Source: Flagellimonas taeanensis (lineage in GTDB: Bacteria; Bacteroidota; Bacteroidia; Flavobacteriales; Flavobacteriaceae). Taken from it: 64,000 bases of DNA. The DNA is taken from assembly GCF_003584105.1 (NCBI RefSeq), contig NZ_QXFO01000011.1, positions 186,001 through 250,000 on the forward strand, given 5' to 3'. Under the pieces are notes generated by a model. The model made no database searches. It was not told where the DNA came from and saw only the letters and a list, made by a program, of their open reading frames with translations. Position numbers and translations under genes: made by a program. Below are positions 1-9,171 of the stretch, piece by piece (position 1 is the stretch's first letter; every line of letters begins with the position of its first letter).

Positions 1-399
1 AAAATAGTTGCGGACAATGTTGAGAATGCCACTTCAAGGGATGAGGCACAAAAATTGGTTCCTGTAATGACCTTTGAAAAAGCTGAACACGATTTCGGTA
101 CCATTGAACAAGGAACCCCTCAAGAGACTACCTTCAAGTTTACCAACACCGGCGATGCCCCTCTGATTATCACCGATGCCAAGAGCAGCTGTGGTTGTAC
201 TGTTCCCGAGTATCCAAAGAACACACCCATTGCCCCTGGCGAAACCGGCGAGCTTTTGGTAAAGTTCAATGGGTCTGGACAAAACCAGGTGACCAAGACC
301 ATTACAGTTACGGCCAATACAGCAAAGGGCTCGGAAATCTTGAGGATCAAAGCATTTGTTAACCCCAAGAATGCAGTACCAGCTGGTCCTGTTAAATAA
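1..399 (+). CDS. DUF1573 domain protein, 5' end outside window
   Basis: The reading frame is open from the first base and translates sensibly before the first possible start (TTG at 55), so the gene enters from outside the window and its N-terminus, probably with an export signal, is missing. The visible part is one DUF1573 domain: an HDFGTI motif near the beginning, then the SSCGCTVPEYP segment, then an immunoglobulin-like beta-rich tail. Such proteins in Bacteroidota are exported and of unknown function. It ends 13 bp before yajC, so the two are probably co-transcribed. The family call is secure; the function is not known. Confidence 0.85.
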   Translation, partial: KIVADNVENATSRDEAQKLVPVMTFEKAEHDFGTIEQGTPQETTFKFTNTGDAPLIITDAKSSCGCTVPEYPKNTPIAPGETGELLVKFNGSGQNQVTKTITVTANTAKGSEILRIKAFVNPKNAVPAGPVK

Positions 400-412
400 G
401 TATAACACCTGA

Positions 413-706
413 ATGGAAAACTTACAACAGTTTTTACCTCTGATATTGATTTTTGGTGTGGCGTATTTTTTCATGATCCGCCCGCAGATCAAACGTCAGA
501 AGGATGAGAAAAAATTTACTTCGGAGCTGAAAAAAGGCGATAAGATCATCACCAAAAGTGGACTTCATGGCAAGATTGTGGAATTGAACGACAAGGATTT
601 TTCCTGTGTCATCGAGACCATGGCCGGCCGTTTAAAGTTCGACCGATCTGCCATTTCCATGGAAATGAGCAAAAAGTTGAACACAGATTCCGACAGTAAG
701 TCATAA
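413..706 (+). CDS. yajC: Sec translocon accessory subunit YajC
   Basis: A 97-residue protein of the usual YajC size. It has one N-terminal membrane helix (about residues 7-22), directly followed by the family motif FFMIRPQIKRQKDEKKF and a basic/acidic cytoplasmic domain with the typical GDKIITKSGLHGKI stretch. YajC associates with SecDF and the SecYEG channel in the inner membrane. It follows the DUF1573 gene by 13 bp and is closed by a strong terminator, so this is the last gene of its operon. The start is ATG with no clear ribosome binding site. Confidence 0.95.
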   Translation: MENLQQFLPLILIFGVAYFFMIRPQIKRQKDEKKFTSELKKGDKIITKSGLHGKIVELNDKDFSCVIETMAGRLKFDRSAISMEMSKKLNTDSDSKS

Positions 707-731
707 TCAACGAACATATTTTTTTAAATGG

Positions 732-769
732 CGTCCCTCAGAAAGTGCATTTCGAGGGACGTTTTTTTT
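732..769 (+). terminator. Intrinsic terminator after yajC
   Basis: An 8-bp perfect stem (cgtccctc at 732-739 pairing with gagggacg at 754-761) is followed by eight T residues. It ends the DUF1573-yajC transcript. Confidence 0.85.
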
Positions 770-795
770 GTATCTTATTCCAAATTTAAAAAAGC

Positions 796-2145
796 ATGAA
801 CACACGCAGGCAATTTGTAAAAAGAAGTACATTGGGTATGGCCGGATTGGGCACTTCGTTTCTGTTTCCTATGGAACTATTGGCCTCCATTCGCAAAACC
901 GTCAGTCCGAACGATAAGATACAAGTAGGGCTCATTGGCTGTAAGGGCATGGGGTTTTCCGATTTGAGTTCCCTATTGCAGAACAGCGAAGTGGAAGTCG
1001 TGGCCCTGTGCGATGTGGATGAAAATGTGCTGCGTGAAAAAACGGCCGAACTGGAAAAGGGAGGTATCAAAAAGCCAAAATGGTATTCCGACTACAGGAA
1101 ACTATTGGAGGACAAGGATATCGATATTGTCATCATTGGAACACCGGACCATTGGCATTGTTTACAACTTACAGATGCCATTGATGCCGGAAAGGATGTG
1201 TATTGCGAAAAGCCCATTGCCAATTCGGTGGCCGAAAGCGAGGCCATGTTGGCCAAAGTGATTGCAAGCGACCGCATGGTGCAAATAGGACAGTGGCAAC
1301 GCAGCGAGCCCCATTTTGTGGATGCCATCAGCTATGTGCATTCTGGGAAACTGGGACAAATACGATTGGTAAAGGCATGGGCGTACCAAGGGTGGATGCA
1401 ATCCGTTCCCGTGTTGCCCAATAGTCCAGTGCCTTCCGGTGTGGATTATGCCATGTGGCTGGGGCCTGCACAAAGTCGCCCATTCAATGAAAACAGGTTC
1501 CATTTTAATTTTAGATGGTTTTGGGACTACGCAGGCGGTTTGATGACCGATTGGGGCGTGCATATGATAGATTATGCCCTTTTTGGCATGAAAGCCTCCG
1601 ACCCCAAATCGGTGATGGCGATGGGCGGAAAGTTTGCCTATCCAGGCGATGCAGCCGAAACACCAGATACACTACAGACCATATACGATTTTGGGGATTT
1701 TTCCCTGCTTTGGGAACACGCTACGGGCATTGACGGAGGAAACTACGGTCGAAACCATGGGGTGGCCTTTATCGGGAACAACGGGACCTTGGTGCTCGAC
1801 CGGGGAGGTTGGGAGGTGATCCCTGAGCACGACCGTCCACATTGGAGCAAAGATTTGGGTCCAAAAATAGAACCGGTTCCCCTCCAAAAAGGGATTGGCC
1901 AAGGATTGGGGCTGCACACCAAAAATTTCTTGGAGGCGGTAAAAACTAGGGACGCCTCCATCTTAAAAGCGCCCATAAAAGTGGGGTACGATGCCGCGGT
2001 GGTGAGCCATTTGGGCAATGTGGCCTACAAGACAGGTGAACGCCTGTTCTGGGATGCCGAAAACAAAAAGTTCAATAATCCCAAGGCCGATGCCCTATTG
2101 ATGAACGAATACCATAACGGCTGGAAGTTTCCGAAGATGGGGTAG
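796..2145 (+). CDS. Gfo/Idh/MocA family oxidoreductase, Tat-exported
   Basis: A 449-residue NAD(P)-dependent sugar-oxidoreductase family protein. The N-terminus carries a twin-arginine signal (RRQFVK followed by a hydrophobic GMAGLGTSFLF segment), so it should be exported folded with its cofactor. A Rossmann fold starts near residue 43 (GLIGCKGMG), the family EKP motif appears as CEKPIAN, and the C-terminal half has the beta-sheet domain with the GGLMTDWGVHMID segment. Members act on sugars, inositols or glycan breakdown products; the substrate here cannot be told. It is a single gene following a terminator. Confidence 0.9.
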   Translation: MNTRRQFVKRSTLGMAGLGTSFLFPMELLASIRKTVSPNDKIQVGLIGCKGMGFSDLSSLLQNSEVEVVALCDVDENVLREKTAELEKGGIKKPKWYSDYRKLLEDKDIDIVIIGTPDHWHCLQLTDAIDAGKDVYCEKPIANSVAESEAMLAKVIASDRMVQIGQWQRSEPHFVDAISYVHSGKLGQIRLVKAWAYQGWMQSVPVLPNSPVPSGVDYAMWLGPAQSRPFNENRFHFNFRWFWDYAGGLMTDWGVHMIDYALFGMKASDPKSVMAMGGKFAYPGDAAETPDTLQTIYDFGDFSLLWEHATGIDGGNYGRNHGVAFIGNNGTLVLDRGGWEVIPEHDRPHWSKDLGPKIEPVPLQKGIGQGLGLHTKNFLEAVKTRDASILKAPIKVGYDAAVVSHLGNVAYKTGERLFWDAENKKFNNPKADALLMNEYHNGWKFPKMG

Positions 2146-2313
2146 TTTTTGAAGAGTCTTGTTTTAGATTTTTTTGTTTCACTTATCGCTATTAGATATG
2201 AATCGATTTTAATAATTGATGTCGACCGATACTGAATCAAGTTCAGCACAGGTAAGTGAAATTCATTTTTTCTGTTTAAAAAAGATTAAGGAATTCCGTA
2301 ATTGTTCATTGTT

Positions 2314-2904
2314 CTACCGATACCCATCATTCAATCCCACTCCTTTTTCGATCAAGGGTAGGATTTTATCCAGCCTACGCAATTTGGTGGCTTCTTGTTT
2401 GGCTTCCGCAATGTACTCGCAGAACTCTTTCTGTTTATAGGGGGCAAAGGCGTCAAAAGCACTTTTTAAACTTGCGCTTTCAGCCAATTTGGTTTGGAGA
2501 AGGTCTGGAACTACGGCTTTCGTGGGTTTGGCGGGAGCTAGTTCAATTCCCTTTTTTTGGTTTTGGATAGCCTCTTGCATATAGGCTGTTACACCCTTTT
2601 TGTCAACCTCGTCCAAAGAAAAGAACTTCCAATGCCGCATGCCTTTGGTCTTACCCTCCTGGGCATTTTCCAGCACTTTTTTCGGGTCGTTCATTAGGGC
2701 CCCGTTAAAAAACCAGACTCCAAAATAGCCTTTGAATTTACTGATGCCAAAAACGTTTTTGCCATTTACGGTATACACCGGAAAACTCCATTTAAAATCC
2801 TCCTCGCAATCGGTTTGGAGGGCCAACTCGCGCAAAAGCGTAATTCCGTCTTTAAAGGGATGTTCCTTTTCATAGAAGGCCTCTAGTTTTTCTGATTTTT
2901 CCAT
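2314..2904 (-). CDS. DUF1801 / YdeI-OmpD-associated family protein
   Basis: A 196-residue soluble protein. The first about 110 residues resemble a DUF1801 domain (CEEDFKWSFPVYTVNGKNVFGIS, then FKGYFGVWFFNGALM), and the C-terminal part has the YdeI-like helix bundle (LKSAFDAFAPYKQKEFCEYIAEAK, basic tail). The biochemical role of this family is unknown. It lies 1 bp after pepT on the same strand, so the two are likely co-transcribed with pepT first. Confidence 0.8.
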   Translation of the reverse strand: MEKSEKLEAFYEKEHPFKDGITLLRELALQTDCEEDFKWSFPVYTVNGKNVFGISKFKGYFGVWFFNGALMNDPKKVLENAQEGKTKGMRHWKFFSLDEVDKKGVTAYMQEAIQNQKKGIELAPAKPTKAVVPDLLQTKLAESASLKSAFDAFAPYKQKEFCEYIAEAKQEATKLRRLDKILPLIEKGVGLNDGYR

Positions 2905-2905
2905 C

Positions 2906-4135
2906 TTACTTGATTTGACTGGCGGTCAACTCACAGATTTTCACAATCACCTCGACCGCTTTTTGCATGCTTTCCAAAGGAATGTACTCATATTTTCCGT
3001 GAAAATTATGTCCGCCCGCAAAGATGTTGGGGCAGGGCAGGCCCATAAAACTGAGTTGGGAGCCGTCCGTACCGCCTCGTATGGGCTTGATGATGGGTTC
3101 AATGCCCAAAGACCTCATGGCCTCTTCGGCAATTTCCACAATATGGAAAACGGGTTCTACTTTTTCGCGCATGTTGCGGTATTGGTCCTCAATAATCAAG
3201 CTCACAAAGTCACCATACTTTTGGTTGAGTTTGTCCACAACTTCCTTCAATAATTCCTTTCGGGCCTCAAAATGGATGGCATCGTGGTCACGGACAATCA
3301 ATTCGATCTCGGCCTTTTCAATTTCACCCTTTATTTTGTGCACATGGAAAAATCCTTCCATGCCTGTGGTATGTTCGGGTACCTCGCGAGGTGGCAATAG
3401 ACTTAAAAACTCATTGGCAATGCCAATGGCGTTCACCATCTTGTTCTTGGCATAGCCCGGGTGTACGCTTTTGCCCGTAAAGGTGATGTTTGCCTTGGCT
3501 GCATTGAAGTTTTCATATTCCAGTTCCCCAATTTGGCTGCCATCCATGGTGTAGGCCCAGTCGGCCCCGAATTTTTTCACATCAAACTTGTGGGCGCCCC
3601 TACCAATTTCCTCATCTGGTGTAAAGGCGATGCGGATCTTGCCGTGTTTGATCTCGGGATGCTGCACCAAATATTCCATGGCGGTCACGATTTCTGCCAC
3701 ACCCGCCTTGTCATCGGCACCCAAAAGGGTAGTGCCGTCGGTGGTGATCAAGGTCTGGCCTTCATATTGCAGCAGATCTTCAAAATAATCGGGCGACAGT
3801 ACAACGTTCTTGACCTTGTTCAGTACAATGTCCTTGCCATCATAATTTTCGATGATCTGGGGTTTTACGTTCTTTCCTGAAAAATCGGGCGACGTATCCA
3901 TGTGAGAGATAAAACCAATGGTCGGCACCTTTTTGTCCACATTACTGGGCAAGGTGGCCATGATATAGGCATTTTCATCGATGGAAACCTCTTGGAGGCC
4001 AATTTGATGCAGTTCCATCACCAGTTTTTTGGCCAGGTTCCATTGCTTCTCAGTACTCGGGGTGGTTTTGGAATAGGGGTCGCTCTGGGTATCGGTCGTT
4101 ACATAGTCCAGAAAACGGGGCAATAGTTTTTCCAT
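2906..4135 (-). CDS. pepT: Peptidase T (tripeptide aminopeptidase, M20B)
   Basis: A 409-residue cytoplasmic zinc aminopeptidase that removes the N-terminal residue of tripeptides. The M20 metal and catalytic motifs are present in order: [32 protein letters not shown] with the catalytic glutamate pair, the [18 protein letters not shown] segment, and the C-terminal [17 protein letters not shown] and [10 protein letters not shown]. Length and motif spacing match the family. It is first in a two-gene transcript with the DUF1801 protein. Confidence 0.95.
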   Translation of the reverse strand: MEKLLPRFLDYVTTDTQSDPYSKTTPSTEKQWNLAKKLVMELHQIGLQEVSIDENAYIMATLPSNVDKKVPTIGFISHMDTSPDFSGKNVKPQIIENYDGKDIVLNKVKNVVLSPDYFEDLLQYEGQTLITTDGTTLLGADDKAGVAEIVTAMEYLVQHPEIKHGKIRIAFTPDEEIGRGAHKFDVKKFGADWAYTMDGSQIGELEYENFNAAKANITFTGKSVHPGYAKNKMVNAIGIANEFLSLLPPREVPEHTTGMEGFFHVHKIKGEIEKAEIELIVRDHDAIHFEARKELLKEVVDKLNQKYGDFVSLIIEDQYRNMREKVEPVFHIVEIAEEAMRSLGIEPIIKPIRGGTDGSQLSFMGLPCPNIFAGGHNFHGKYEYIPLESMQKAVEVIVKICELTASQIK

Positions 4136-4235
4136 AGTAGGGATTTCACTAAAAATAACGCATATTCGAGAGTTAAATTAAAAAACAAATGGTTTAAAAA
4201 AGTATCTTTCCCGAACTTTTAAAAACCAGCTTTCG

Positions 4236-4655
4236 TTGAAAAGGGTGATTTTTTGTCTTTTTTTGATCTCGGGTCTTTATGGGTCGGCCCAGATGGATTG
4301 TATTTTGGGTGTAGGTGGACCTGATGGAGACACCATGGTCCAGGTTTTCCAGTTGAACGAGGAACAGCAGGAAAAACTCAAAAGTTGGAGTGCCGAACTG
4401 AAGGTGCGGAATGATATCTTGAGGGAAAAGGCCGAATATTTGATGAAAAAGAACGAGGACAGTACCCCCGAAGTCTTGTTGGAGGTCTCCAAACAGTATA
4501 GGGCTATCCAGGACAGTATGTTCCAGAACGTACGGATGATGGACAAAAGGCTGTTGACCATTTTTAACGACAAGCAATATCAGCGTTACTTGGGCTTTTG
4601 CAATGAGCTTGCCTTGCGTCCTATCCATGTAAACAGGTCGGTTGACGAAAAATAG
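4236..4655 (+). CDS. Small secreted protein, unknown
   Basis: A 139-residue protein starting at TTG (no upstream ATG is in frame). The start is supported by a clean signal peptide, MKRVIFCLFLISGLYGSAQ, followed by a helical, charged region from about residue 38 to 115 that could form a helical hairpin (QLNEEQQEKLKSWSAELKV, then KRLLTIFNDKQYQRYLGFC). This layout recalls the Spy/LTXXQ-type periplasmic helical proteins, but I cannot assign it to a family. It lies between divergent pepT and pyrD. Confidence 0.7.
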   Translation: MKRVIFCLFLISGLYGSAQMDCILGVGGPDGDTMVQVFQLNEEQQEKLKSWSAELKVRNDILREKAEYLMKKNEDSTPEVLLEVSKQYRAIQDSMFQNVRMMDKRLLTIFNDKQYQRYLGFCNELALRPIHVNRSVDEK

Positions 4656-4686
4656 TCCAATAGCAAAAATCTGTTTTAAGAGTTTT

Positions 4687-4694
4687 TATTTTTG
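4687..4694 (+). promoter_or_regulatory. -7 promoter element for pyrD
   Basis: TATTTTTG matches the Bacteroidota TAnnTTTG -7 element and lies 17 bp before the pyrD start. No good TTG is seen 19-21 bp upstream, so the assignment is tentative. Confidence 0.4.
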
Positions 4695-4710
4695 TCCAAA
4701 CCAATTTTGA

Positions 4711-5751
4711 ATGTACAAATTCCTCATCCGTCCGGTACTTTTTTTATTTGATGCTGAAACTGCCCACCATTTTACTTTTGGGGCCATTGGGTTTTTTTCA
4801 AAATTGGGGTTGAACCGATTCTTCAGAAAGGCATTTGTGTTGGACGACCCAAAGTTGGAACGGGAAGTATTTGGGGTGAAGTTCAAAAATCCAGTGGGTC
4901 TGGCAGCAGGTTTTGACAAGGATGCCAAACGGTACAATGAATTTTCGGATTTTGGTTTTGGTTTTGTTGAAATCGGGACGGTGACCCCCAAGCCGCAGGA
5001 CGGGAACCCCAAAAAGCGGTTGTTTCGTTTGTTGGCGGACAAGGCCATTATCAACAGGATGGGTTTTAACAACAAAGGAGTTTTTGAGGCAGTCGAACAA
5101 TTGAAGAAAAAACACCGGGTCATCGTAGGAGGGAACATTGGAAAAAACAAGGTAACCTCCAATGAGGATGCCATCAAGGACTACCTGATCTGTTTCGAGG
5201 CACTTTTTGAGCATGTGGACTATTTTGTGGTGAATGTGAGTTCGCCCAATACCCCCGGTCTTCGGGAGCTCCAGGATAAAGCACCGTTGACGGATCTCTT
5301 GAAAAAGCTGAAACGCCAGAACAGCAAACAAGCCAAAAAACTGGTTCAGAAGGAGAAGCCCATCTTGCTCAAAATTGCGCCAGACCTTACCGACGACCAA
5401 CTTTTGGACATCATAGACATTGTCAGGATCACCCAAATCGATGGGGTGATCGCCACCAATACGACTATCGAAAGAAAGGGATTGAAGTCCCATCTGATCC
5501 TATCCGAAGAACAAGGCGGGCTCAGCGGCAAACCCTTGGGCAATAGGAGTACCGAGGTCATCCGCTTTTTGTCCGAAAACAGCAACAAGGCTTTCCCGAT
5601 CATAGGGGTGGGGGGCATACATTCTCCTGAAGATGCCCTGGAAAAATTGGATGCTGGGGCCGATTTGATACAATTGTACACCGGTTTCATTTATGAAGGT
5701 CCGGGTCTTGTTAAAAAAATCAACAAGGCCATTTTGGAGCGGACGACCTAA
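4711..5751 (+). CDS. pyrD: Dihydroorotate dehydrogenase (quinone), class 2
   Basis: A 346-residue FMN enzyme that oxidises dihydroorotate to orotate in pyrimidine synthesis and passes electrons to membrane quinone. The N-terminal helices that dock to the membrane are present (residues 1-40), marking class 2. Core motifs follow: [13 protein letters not shown], the [17 protein letters not shown] segment, [36 protein letters not shown] and the phosphate-binding IGVGGI with [11 protein letters not shown]. Length is typical. The LysE-type gene starts 6 bp after its stop. Confidence 0.97.
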   Translation: MYKFLIRPVLFLFDAETAHHFTFGAIGFFSKLGLNRFFRKAFVLDDPKLEREVFGVKFKNPVGLAAGFDKDAKRYNEFSDFGFGFVEIGTVTPKPQDGNPKKRLFRLLADKAIINRMGFNNKGVFEAVEQLKKKHRVIVGGNIGKNKVTSNEDAIKDYLICFEALFEHVDYFVVNVSSPNTPGLRELQDKAPLTDLLKKLKRQNSKQAKKLVQKEKPILLKIAPDLTDDQLLDIIDIVRITQIDGVIATNTTIERKGLKSHLILSEEQGGLSGKPLGNRSTEVIRFLSENSNKAFPIIGVGGIHSPEDALEKLDAGADLIQLYTGFIYEGPGLVKKINKAILERTT

Positions 5752-5757
5752 CAACCC

Positions 5758-6414
5758 ATGCACAGCTTACTTCTATTTAGTGGAGAGACCATAAACTATC
5801 CTATCCTTATTGGGTTTGTGCTATCGGCTTCCGCATTGGCCATTTCCCCAGGGCCGGACAATATTTTTGTGCTTGCACAAAGTATTTCAAATGGGGTCAG
5901 GGCAGGTTTGGCAACCGTTTTCGGATTGGTAAGTGGTTGTTTGGTACATACCACATTGTTGGCCTTCGGGGTTTCGGAAATCATCAAGCGTAGCGATGTC
6001 CTCTTTTTTGGCATAAAACTCTTCGGGGCCCTCTATCTATTATATTTGGCTTATAAGGTGTACAAAAGTGATGGGAACATACTCCTGGAGGGCAAAAAAG
6101 CAGGCAAAAGCCCAAAGAACCTGTTTTGGACAGGCTTCACCATGAACGTACTGAACCCAAAAGTCACAATTTTCTTTTTGGCCTTTTTTCCAGGATTCCT
6201 GTTCAGTTCGGAACTGGACCCTGTAGTGCAGTTTTATGTGTTGGGCTTCCTTTTCATGCTGTCCGCTCTCATCATTTTTGGGGCCATTGCCCTGCTGGCT
6301 GGGAGTATTTCCAATTATTTGACAAACCATAACAAGGTCGGACTGTACCTAAAATGGGTGCAGATCATCGTTTTTGTGGGCATTGCCGTTTACCTGTTGC
6401 TATCTGATAAATAG
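5758..6414 (+). CDS. LysE family translocator
   Basis: A 218-residue membrane protein with about six predicted helices. The family signature is at the N-terminus (ISPGPDNIFVLAQSISNGVRAG), followed by the GLVSGCLVHTTL helix and the FWTGFTMNVLNPKVTIFFLAFFP segment. LysE/RhtB proteins export amino acids or related small molecules across the inner membrane; the substrate is unknown. It lies 6 bp after pyrD, and its stop is 20 bp before the HMG-CoA lyase start, so the three genes probably share a transcript without an obvious common pathway. Confidence 0.9.
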   Translation: MHSLLLFSGETINYPILIGFVLSASALAISPGPDNIFVLAQSISNGVRAGLATVFGLVSGCLVHTTLLAFGVSEIIKRSDVLFFGIKLFGALYLLYLAYKVYKSDGNILLEGKKAGKSPKNLFWTGFTMNVLNPKVTIFFLAFFPGFLFSSELDPVVQFYVLGFLFMLSALIIFGAIALLAGSISNYLTNHNKVGLYLKWVQIIVFVGIAVYLLLSDK

Positions 6415-6434
6415 TGCTATTTTTACGGGAGCCA

Positions 6435-7298
6435 ATGTCTAAGATCAAACTCATAGAATGTCCACGGGACGCCATGCAGGGAATCAAGACCTTTATTCCC
6501 ACCAAGGAAAAGGTAAAGTATATCCAATCCTTGTTGGGTTGCGGTTTTGATACCCTAGATTTTGGGAGTTTTGTGTCGCCCAAGGCCATTCCGCAGATGC
6601 AGGATACGGCCGAGGTATTGGCCCAGTTGGACCTGACACGGACCAAAAGCAAGCTTCTGGCCATTGTGGCCAATGTTAGGGGGGCCGAGGATGCCTGTCG
6701 GCACAGGGCGATAGATTATTTGGGTTTTCCGTTCTCCATTTCCGAAAACTTTCAGATGCGGAATACCCATAAAACCATAGCACAGTCCGTAGAGACTTTG
6801 AAGGAAATCCTGGACCTTGCCAATATCCACGATAAGAAAGTGGTCACCTATATCTCCATGGGGTTCGGGAACCCGTATGGAGACCCTTGGGATGTGGAGA
6901 TCGTAGGGGAGTGGACCGAAAGGTTGGCTGAGATGGGCACGCATATCTTATCACTGTCCGATACCATTGGGAGTTCCACACCGGAAGTGATCGACTATCT
7001 TTTTTCCAATTTGATCCCCAAGTACCCAGAAATTGAGTTTGGGGCCCATTTACATACCACGCCCACCAAATGGCATGAAAAAGTGGATGCTGCCTATAAG
7101 GCAGGCTGTCGTCGTTTTGATGGTGCGGTACAAGGTTTCGGTGGTTGTCCTATGGCCAAGGATGAACTCACAGGAAATATGCCCACGGAAAAAATGCTTT
7201 CGTACTTTACCTCCCAAAAAGCGGATACAGGCGTAAACTGGATGGTTTTTGAGGCAGCATACAACAAGGCTACCGAATTATTCTCCGTATATCATTGA
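6435..7298 (+). CDS. Hydroxymethylglutaryl-CoA lyase
   Basis: A 287-residue TIM-barrel lyase that splits HMG-CoA into acetoacetate and acetyl-CoA, the last step of leucine breakdown. Seen motifs: IECPRDAMQG (family EVGPRD-type), GFDTLDFGSFVSPKAIPQMQDT-type substrate loop, the metal-binding AHLHTTP, and the signature VQGFGGCPMAKDELTGN with the catalytic cysteine. The ATG at 6435 is chosen because the family begins just before the IKLIEC strand; the frame is open upstream to 6414 but without similarity. The fold also occurs in other DRE-TIM enzymes, yet the GGCP signature fits HMG-CoA lyase best. Confidence 0.9.
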   Translation: MSKIKLIECPRDAMQGIKTFIPTKEKVKYIQSLLGCGFDTLDFGSFVSPKAIPQMQDTAEVLAQLDLTRTKSKLLAIVANVRGAEDACRHRAIDYLGFPFSISENFQMRNTHKTIAQSVETLKEILDLANIHDKKVVTYISMGFGNPYGDPWDVEIVGEWTERLAEMGTHILSLSDTIGSSTPEVIDYLFSNLIPKYPEIEFGAHLHTTPTKWHEKVDAAYKAGCRRFDGAVQGFGGCPMAKDELTGNMPTEKMLSYFTSQKADTGVNWMVFEAAYNKATELFSVYH

Positions 7299-7341
7299 AA
7301 ATCAATACTTAATTTCATTTTTGAATCCTTTCCGCCTTGTG

Positions 7342-7360
7342 ATTTAAATTAAGTCTAAAT
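7342..7360. promoter_or_regulatory. Shared 19-bp operator-like dyad, copy 1
   Basis: The sequence atttaaattaagtctaaat is an imperfect dyad (ATTTA....GTCTAAAT) ending 3 bp before the -33 element of the porin promoter. It differs by one base from the site at 10057-10075 upstream of the convergent small gene. A regulator binding here would control both units. The shape recalls operators of metal-dependent repressors, which is inference only. Confidence 0.6.
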
Positions 7361-7363
7361 AAA

Positions 7364-7395
7364 TTTGGTTAATCATGAAAGTAAAAATAAATTTG
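7364..7395 (+). promoter_or_regulatory. Promoter of the porin-flavoprotein operon
   Basis: TTTG at 7364-7367 and TAAATTTG at 7388-7395 are separated by 20 bp, a full match to the Bacteroidota -33/-7 promoter (TTTG and TAnnTTTG). Transcription would begin near 7400, just before the porin ATG at 7418. Confidence 0.7.
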
Positions 7396-7417
7396 CCGCG
7401 CTATTATCTAAAATCTC

Positions 7418-8596
7418 ATGAAACGATCAATCTTATTGTTCAGTTTACTTTTTACAGGTTTACTTTTTGGTCAAACTATAACCGATTCAATACAATTGGA
7501 TCCACAAAAGCAAATTAATGCAGCTCAGCGTTTGTTATCAGGTAATTATGCTTCTGCGGTAACAGTAGGGGCCTACGGCGAGATGCTCTATAATCAACCC
7601 GAAGCCCAGAATGGTGAACTTGATGTTCAACGTTTGGTGGTATTGTTTGGGTACCGATTTGATGATAGAACCCAGTTTGTAACCGAAATCGAATTTGAGC
7701 ATGTCGAAGAAGTTTATATAGAACAGGCGTTTGTCAATTATAACGCGGCACCAAATTTTAACATAAGGGGTGGCCTTATGTTGGTGCCTATGGGCATCAT
7801 TAACGAGTTCCATGAACCCACCACATTTAATGGAACTGAGCGCCCTGAATTGGATAATGTAATTGTACCGACAACATGGCGCGAGTTGGGGGTTGGAGTT
7901 ACGGGTAGATTTAATTCTTTGTCCCTTGGCTATCAGGCATATCTTTTTAATGGGTTCAAATCTTCCCAATCAGATGGTGATGGTGGTGTTCAGGGATTGT
8001 TGGGAGGGTCCAGTGGTCTTCGTGGTGGTAGACAAAAAGGTATTCAATCCACTATTGATAGTCCAAACCTATCCACTAAATTGGATTATTACGGTATACC
8101 GGGACTACGCCTTGGATTTTCAACCTATTTTGGTAGAACCCAAGCGGCGGATAATGTTGAGGAGTTTGATGGTTCAGACATTGGAATGGCCATGTATGGC
8201 CTGGACGCTCGATTTGCACACCAAAATTTTACGGCAAGGGGACAATTTATCCATGCGTCTTTATCTGATACTGATTTGTATAATAATTTGACTGGTAGTA
8301 ATTTAGGCAGTGCTTTGCAGGGCTGGTATTTGGAAAGTGCCTATAATGTGCTTCCAATGGGCAAAAGACAAAAGCTTTATGCCTTTGCACGGTATGAAAC
8401 TTACAACTCGCACTTTAAAGTTGATGGATCTTTACAAGCCAATGATGCATATGATCGTTCCGATATTACAACAGGATTGACCTATCACATTGCTCCAGGG
8501 GTTGTTGTAAAGGGAGATTACCAATTCAGAAGCAATGCAGCTGATGATAGTGATGTTCCTGATCGTTTGAACTTTGGTATAGGAGTGTGGTTCTGA
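7418..8596 (+). CDS. Outer-membrane porin, OprO/OprP-like
   Basis: A 392-residue protein with a signal peptide (residues 1-19, ending LLFGQ) and a body rich in alternating strands: TVGAYGEMLYN, DVQRLVVLFGYRF, TQFVTEIEFEHVEEVYIEQAFVNY, FNIRGGLMLVPMGIINEFHEP, and a last strand ending in phenylalanine (GIGVWF), as needed for barrel insertion. The early strands with the RGGLMLVPMG turn fit phosphate-selective porin relatives. The substrate is not evident. It is first in an operon with a flavin-binding protein and a membrane protein, behind a full promoter and an operator-like dyad. Base composition is somewhat more AT-rich than its neighbours. Confidence 0.85.
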   Translation: MKRSILLFSLLFTGLLFGQTITDSIQLDPQKQINAAQRLLSGNYASAVTVGAYGEMLYNQPEAQNGELDVQRLVVLFGYRFDDRTQFVTEIEFEHVEEVYIEQAFVNYNAAPNFNIRGGLMLVPMGIINEFHEPTTFNGTERPELDNVIVPTTWRELGVGVTGRFNSLSLGYQAYLFNGFKSSQSDGDGGVQGLLGGSSGLRGGRQKGIQSTIDSPNLSTKLDYYGIPGLRLGFSTYFGRTQAADNVEEFDGSDIGMAMYGLDARFAHQNFTARGQFIHASLSDTDLYNNLTGSNLGSALQGWYLESAYNVLPMGKRQKLYAFARYETYNSHFKVDGSLQANDAYDRSDITTGLTYHIAPGVVVKGDYQFRSNAADDSDVPDRLNFGIGVWF

Positions 8597-8643
8597 TAGA
8601 TGCCAATCCAAAAGAAAGGATTAGTAAAACATTACATTTAGTC

Positions 8644-9171
8644 ATGACAAAAGCGGGGTTTTTAGGTTTTATTTTTCTATTATTTTCTTTTGGGTCTGCT
8701 ATTTTTCCAGGTTTGGACAAGAAATCCATAAAGGAAATTGAAAAGACTTTTGGAACTGCGGATTTTAAGTTGGAACCCATATCTATCCAAGAGGAAATCA
8801 ATTCAATTTTGCCGATGAAAATTGCTTCGGAAAATCTTTATAAGGTAAATACTTCGGATGCTCTGTTGGGTTATGCATTTTGGAATCAGGCGCCAAGTAA
8901 AACAGCTATGTTCGACTACCTGGTAATATTTGATGACAGTTTGAAAATTATCAATGTAAAAGTGCTTGTTTACAGAGAGGACTATGGAGGTGAAATTGGA
9001 AGCAACCGTTGGCTAAAACAATTTATTGGAAAATCAAGAGCAGATCGCATAAAAGCTGGCGAAAATATAGATGTAATTTCAGGGGCCACCATTTCAGTGA
9101 ATTCCATGGCCAAGGAAATGGACAATCTTTTGCAAAGTATTGATATTCTACAAACAAAAGACCAAATTTGA
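8644..9171 (+). CDS. Periplasmic FMN-binding domain protein, predicted flavinylated
   Basis: A 175-residue protein with an N-terminal membrane or signal segment (GFLGFIFLLFSFGSAIF) and an FMN_bind domain like that of RnfG/NqrC. The C-terminal DVISGATIS at residues 143-151 matches the Dxx(S/T)GAT motif to which ApbE attaches FMN, with Thr149 as the predicted site; YREDYGGEIGSNRW precedes it as in the family. ATG at 8644 is chosen because it directly precedes the hydrophobic segment, although the frame is open from 8587. It lies 47 bp after the porin and its stop overlaps the next start. It should carry single electrons outside the inner membrane. Confidence 0.88.
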   Translation: MTKAGFLGFIFLLFSFGSAIFPGLDKKSIKEIEKTFGTADFKLEPISIQEEINSILPMKIASENLYKVNTSDALLGYAFWNQAPSKTAMFDYLVIFDDSLKIINVKVLVYREDYGGEIGSNRWLKQFIGKSRADRIKAGENIDVISGATISVNSMAKEMDNLLQSIDILQTKDQI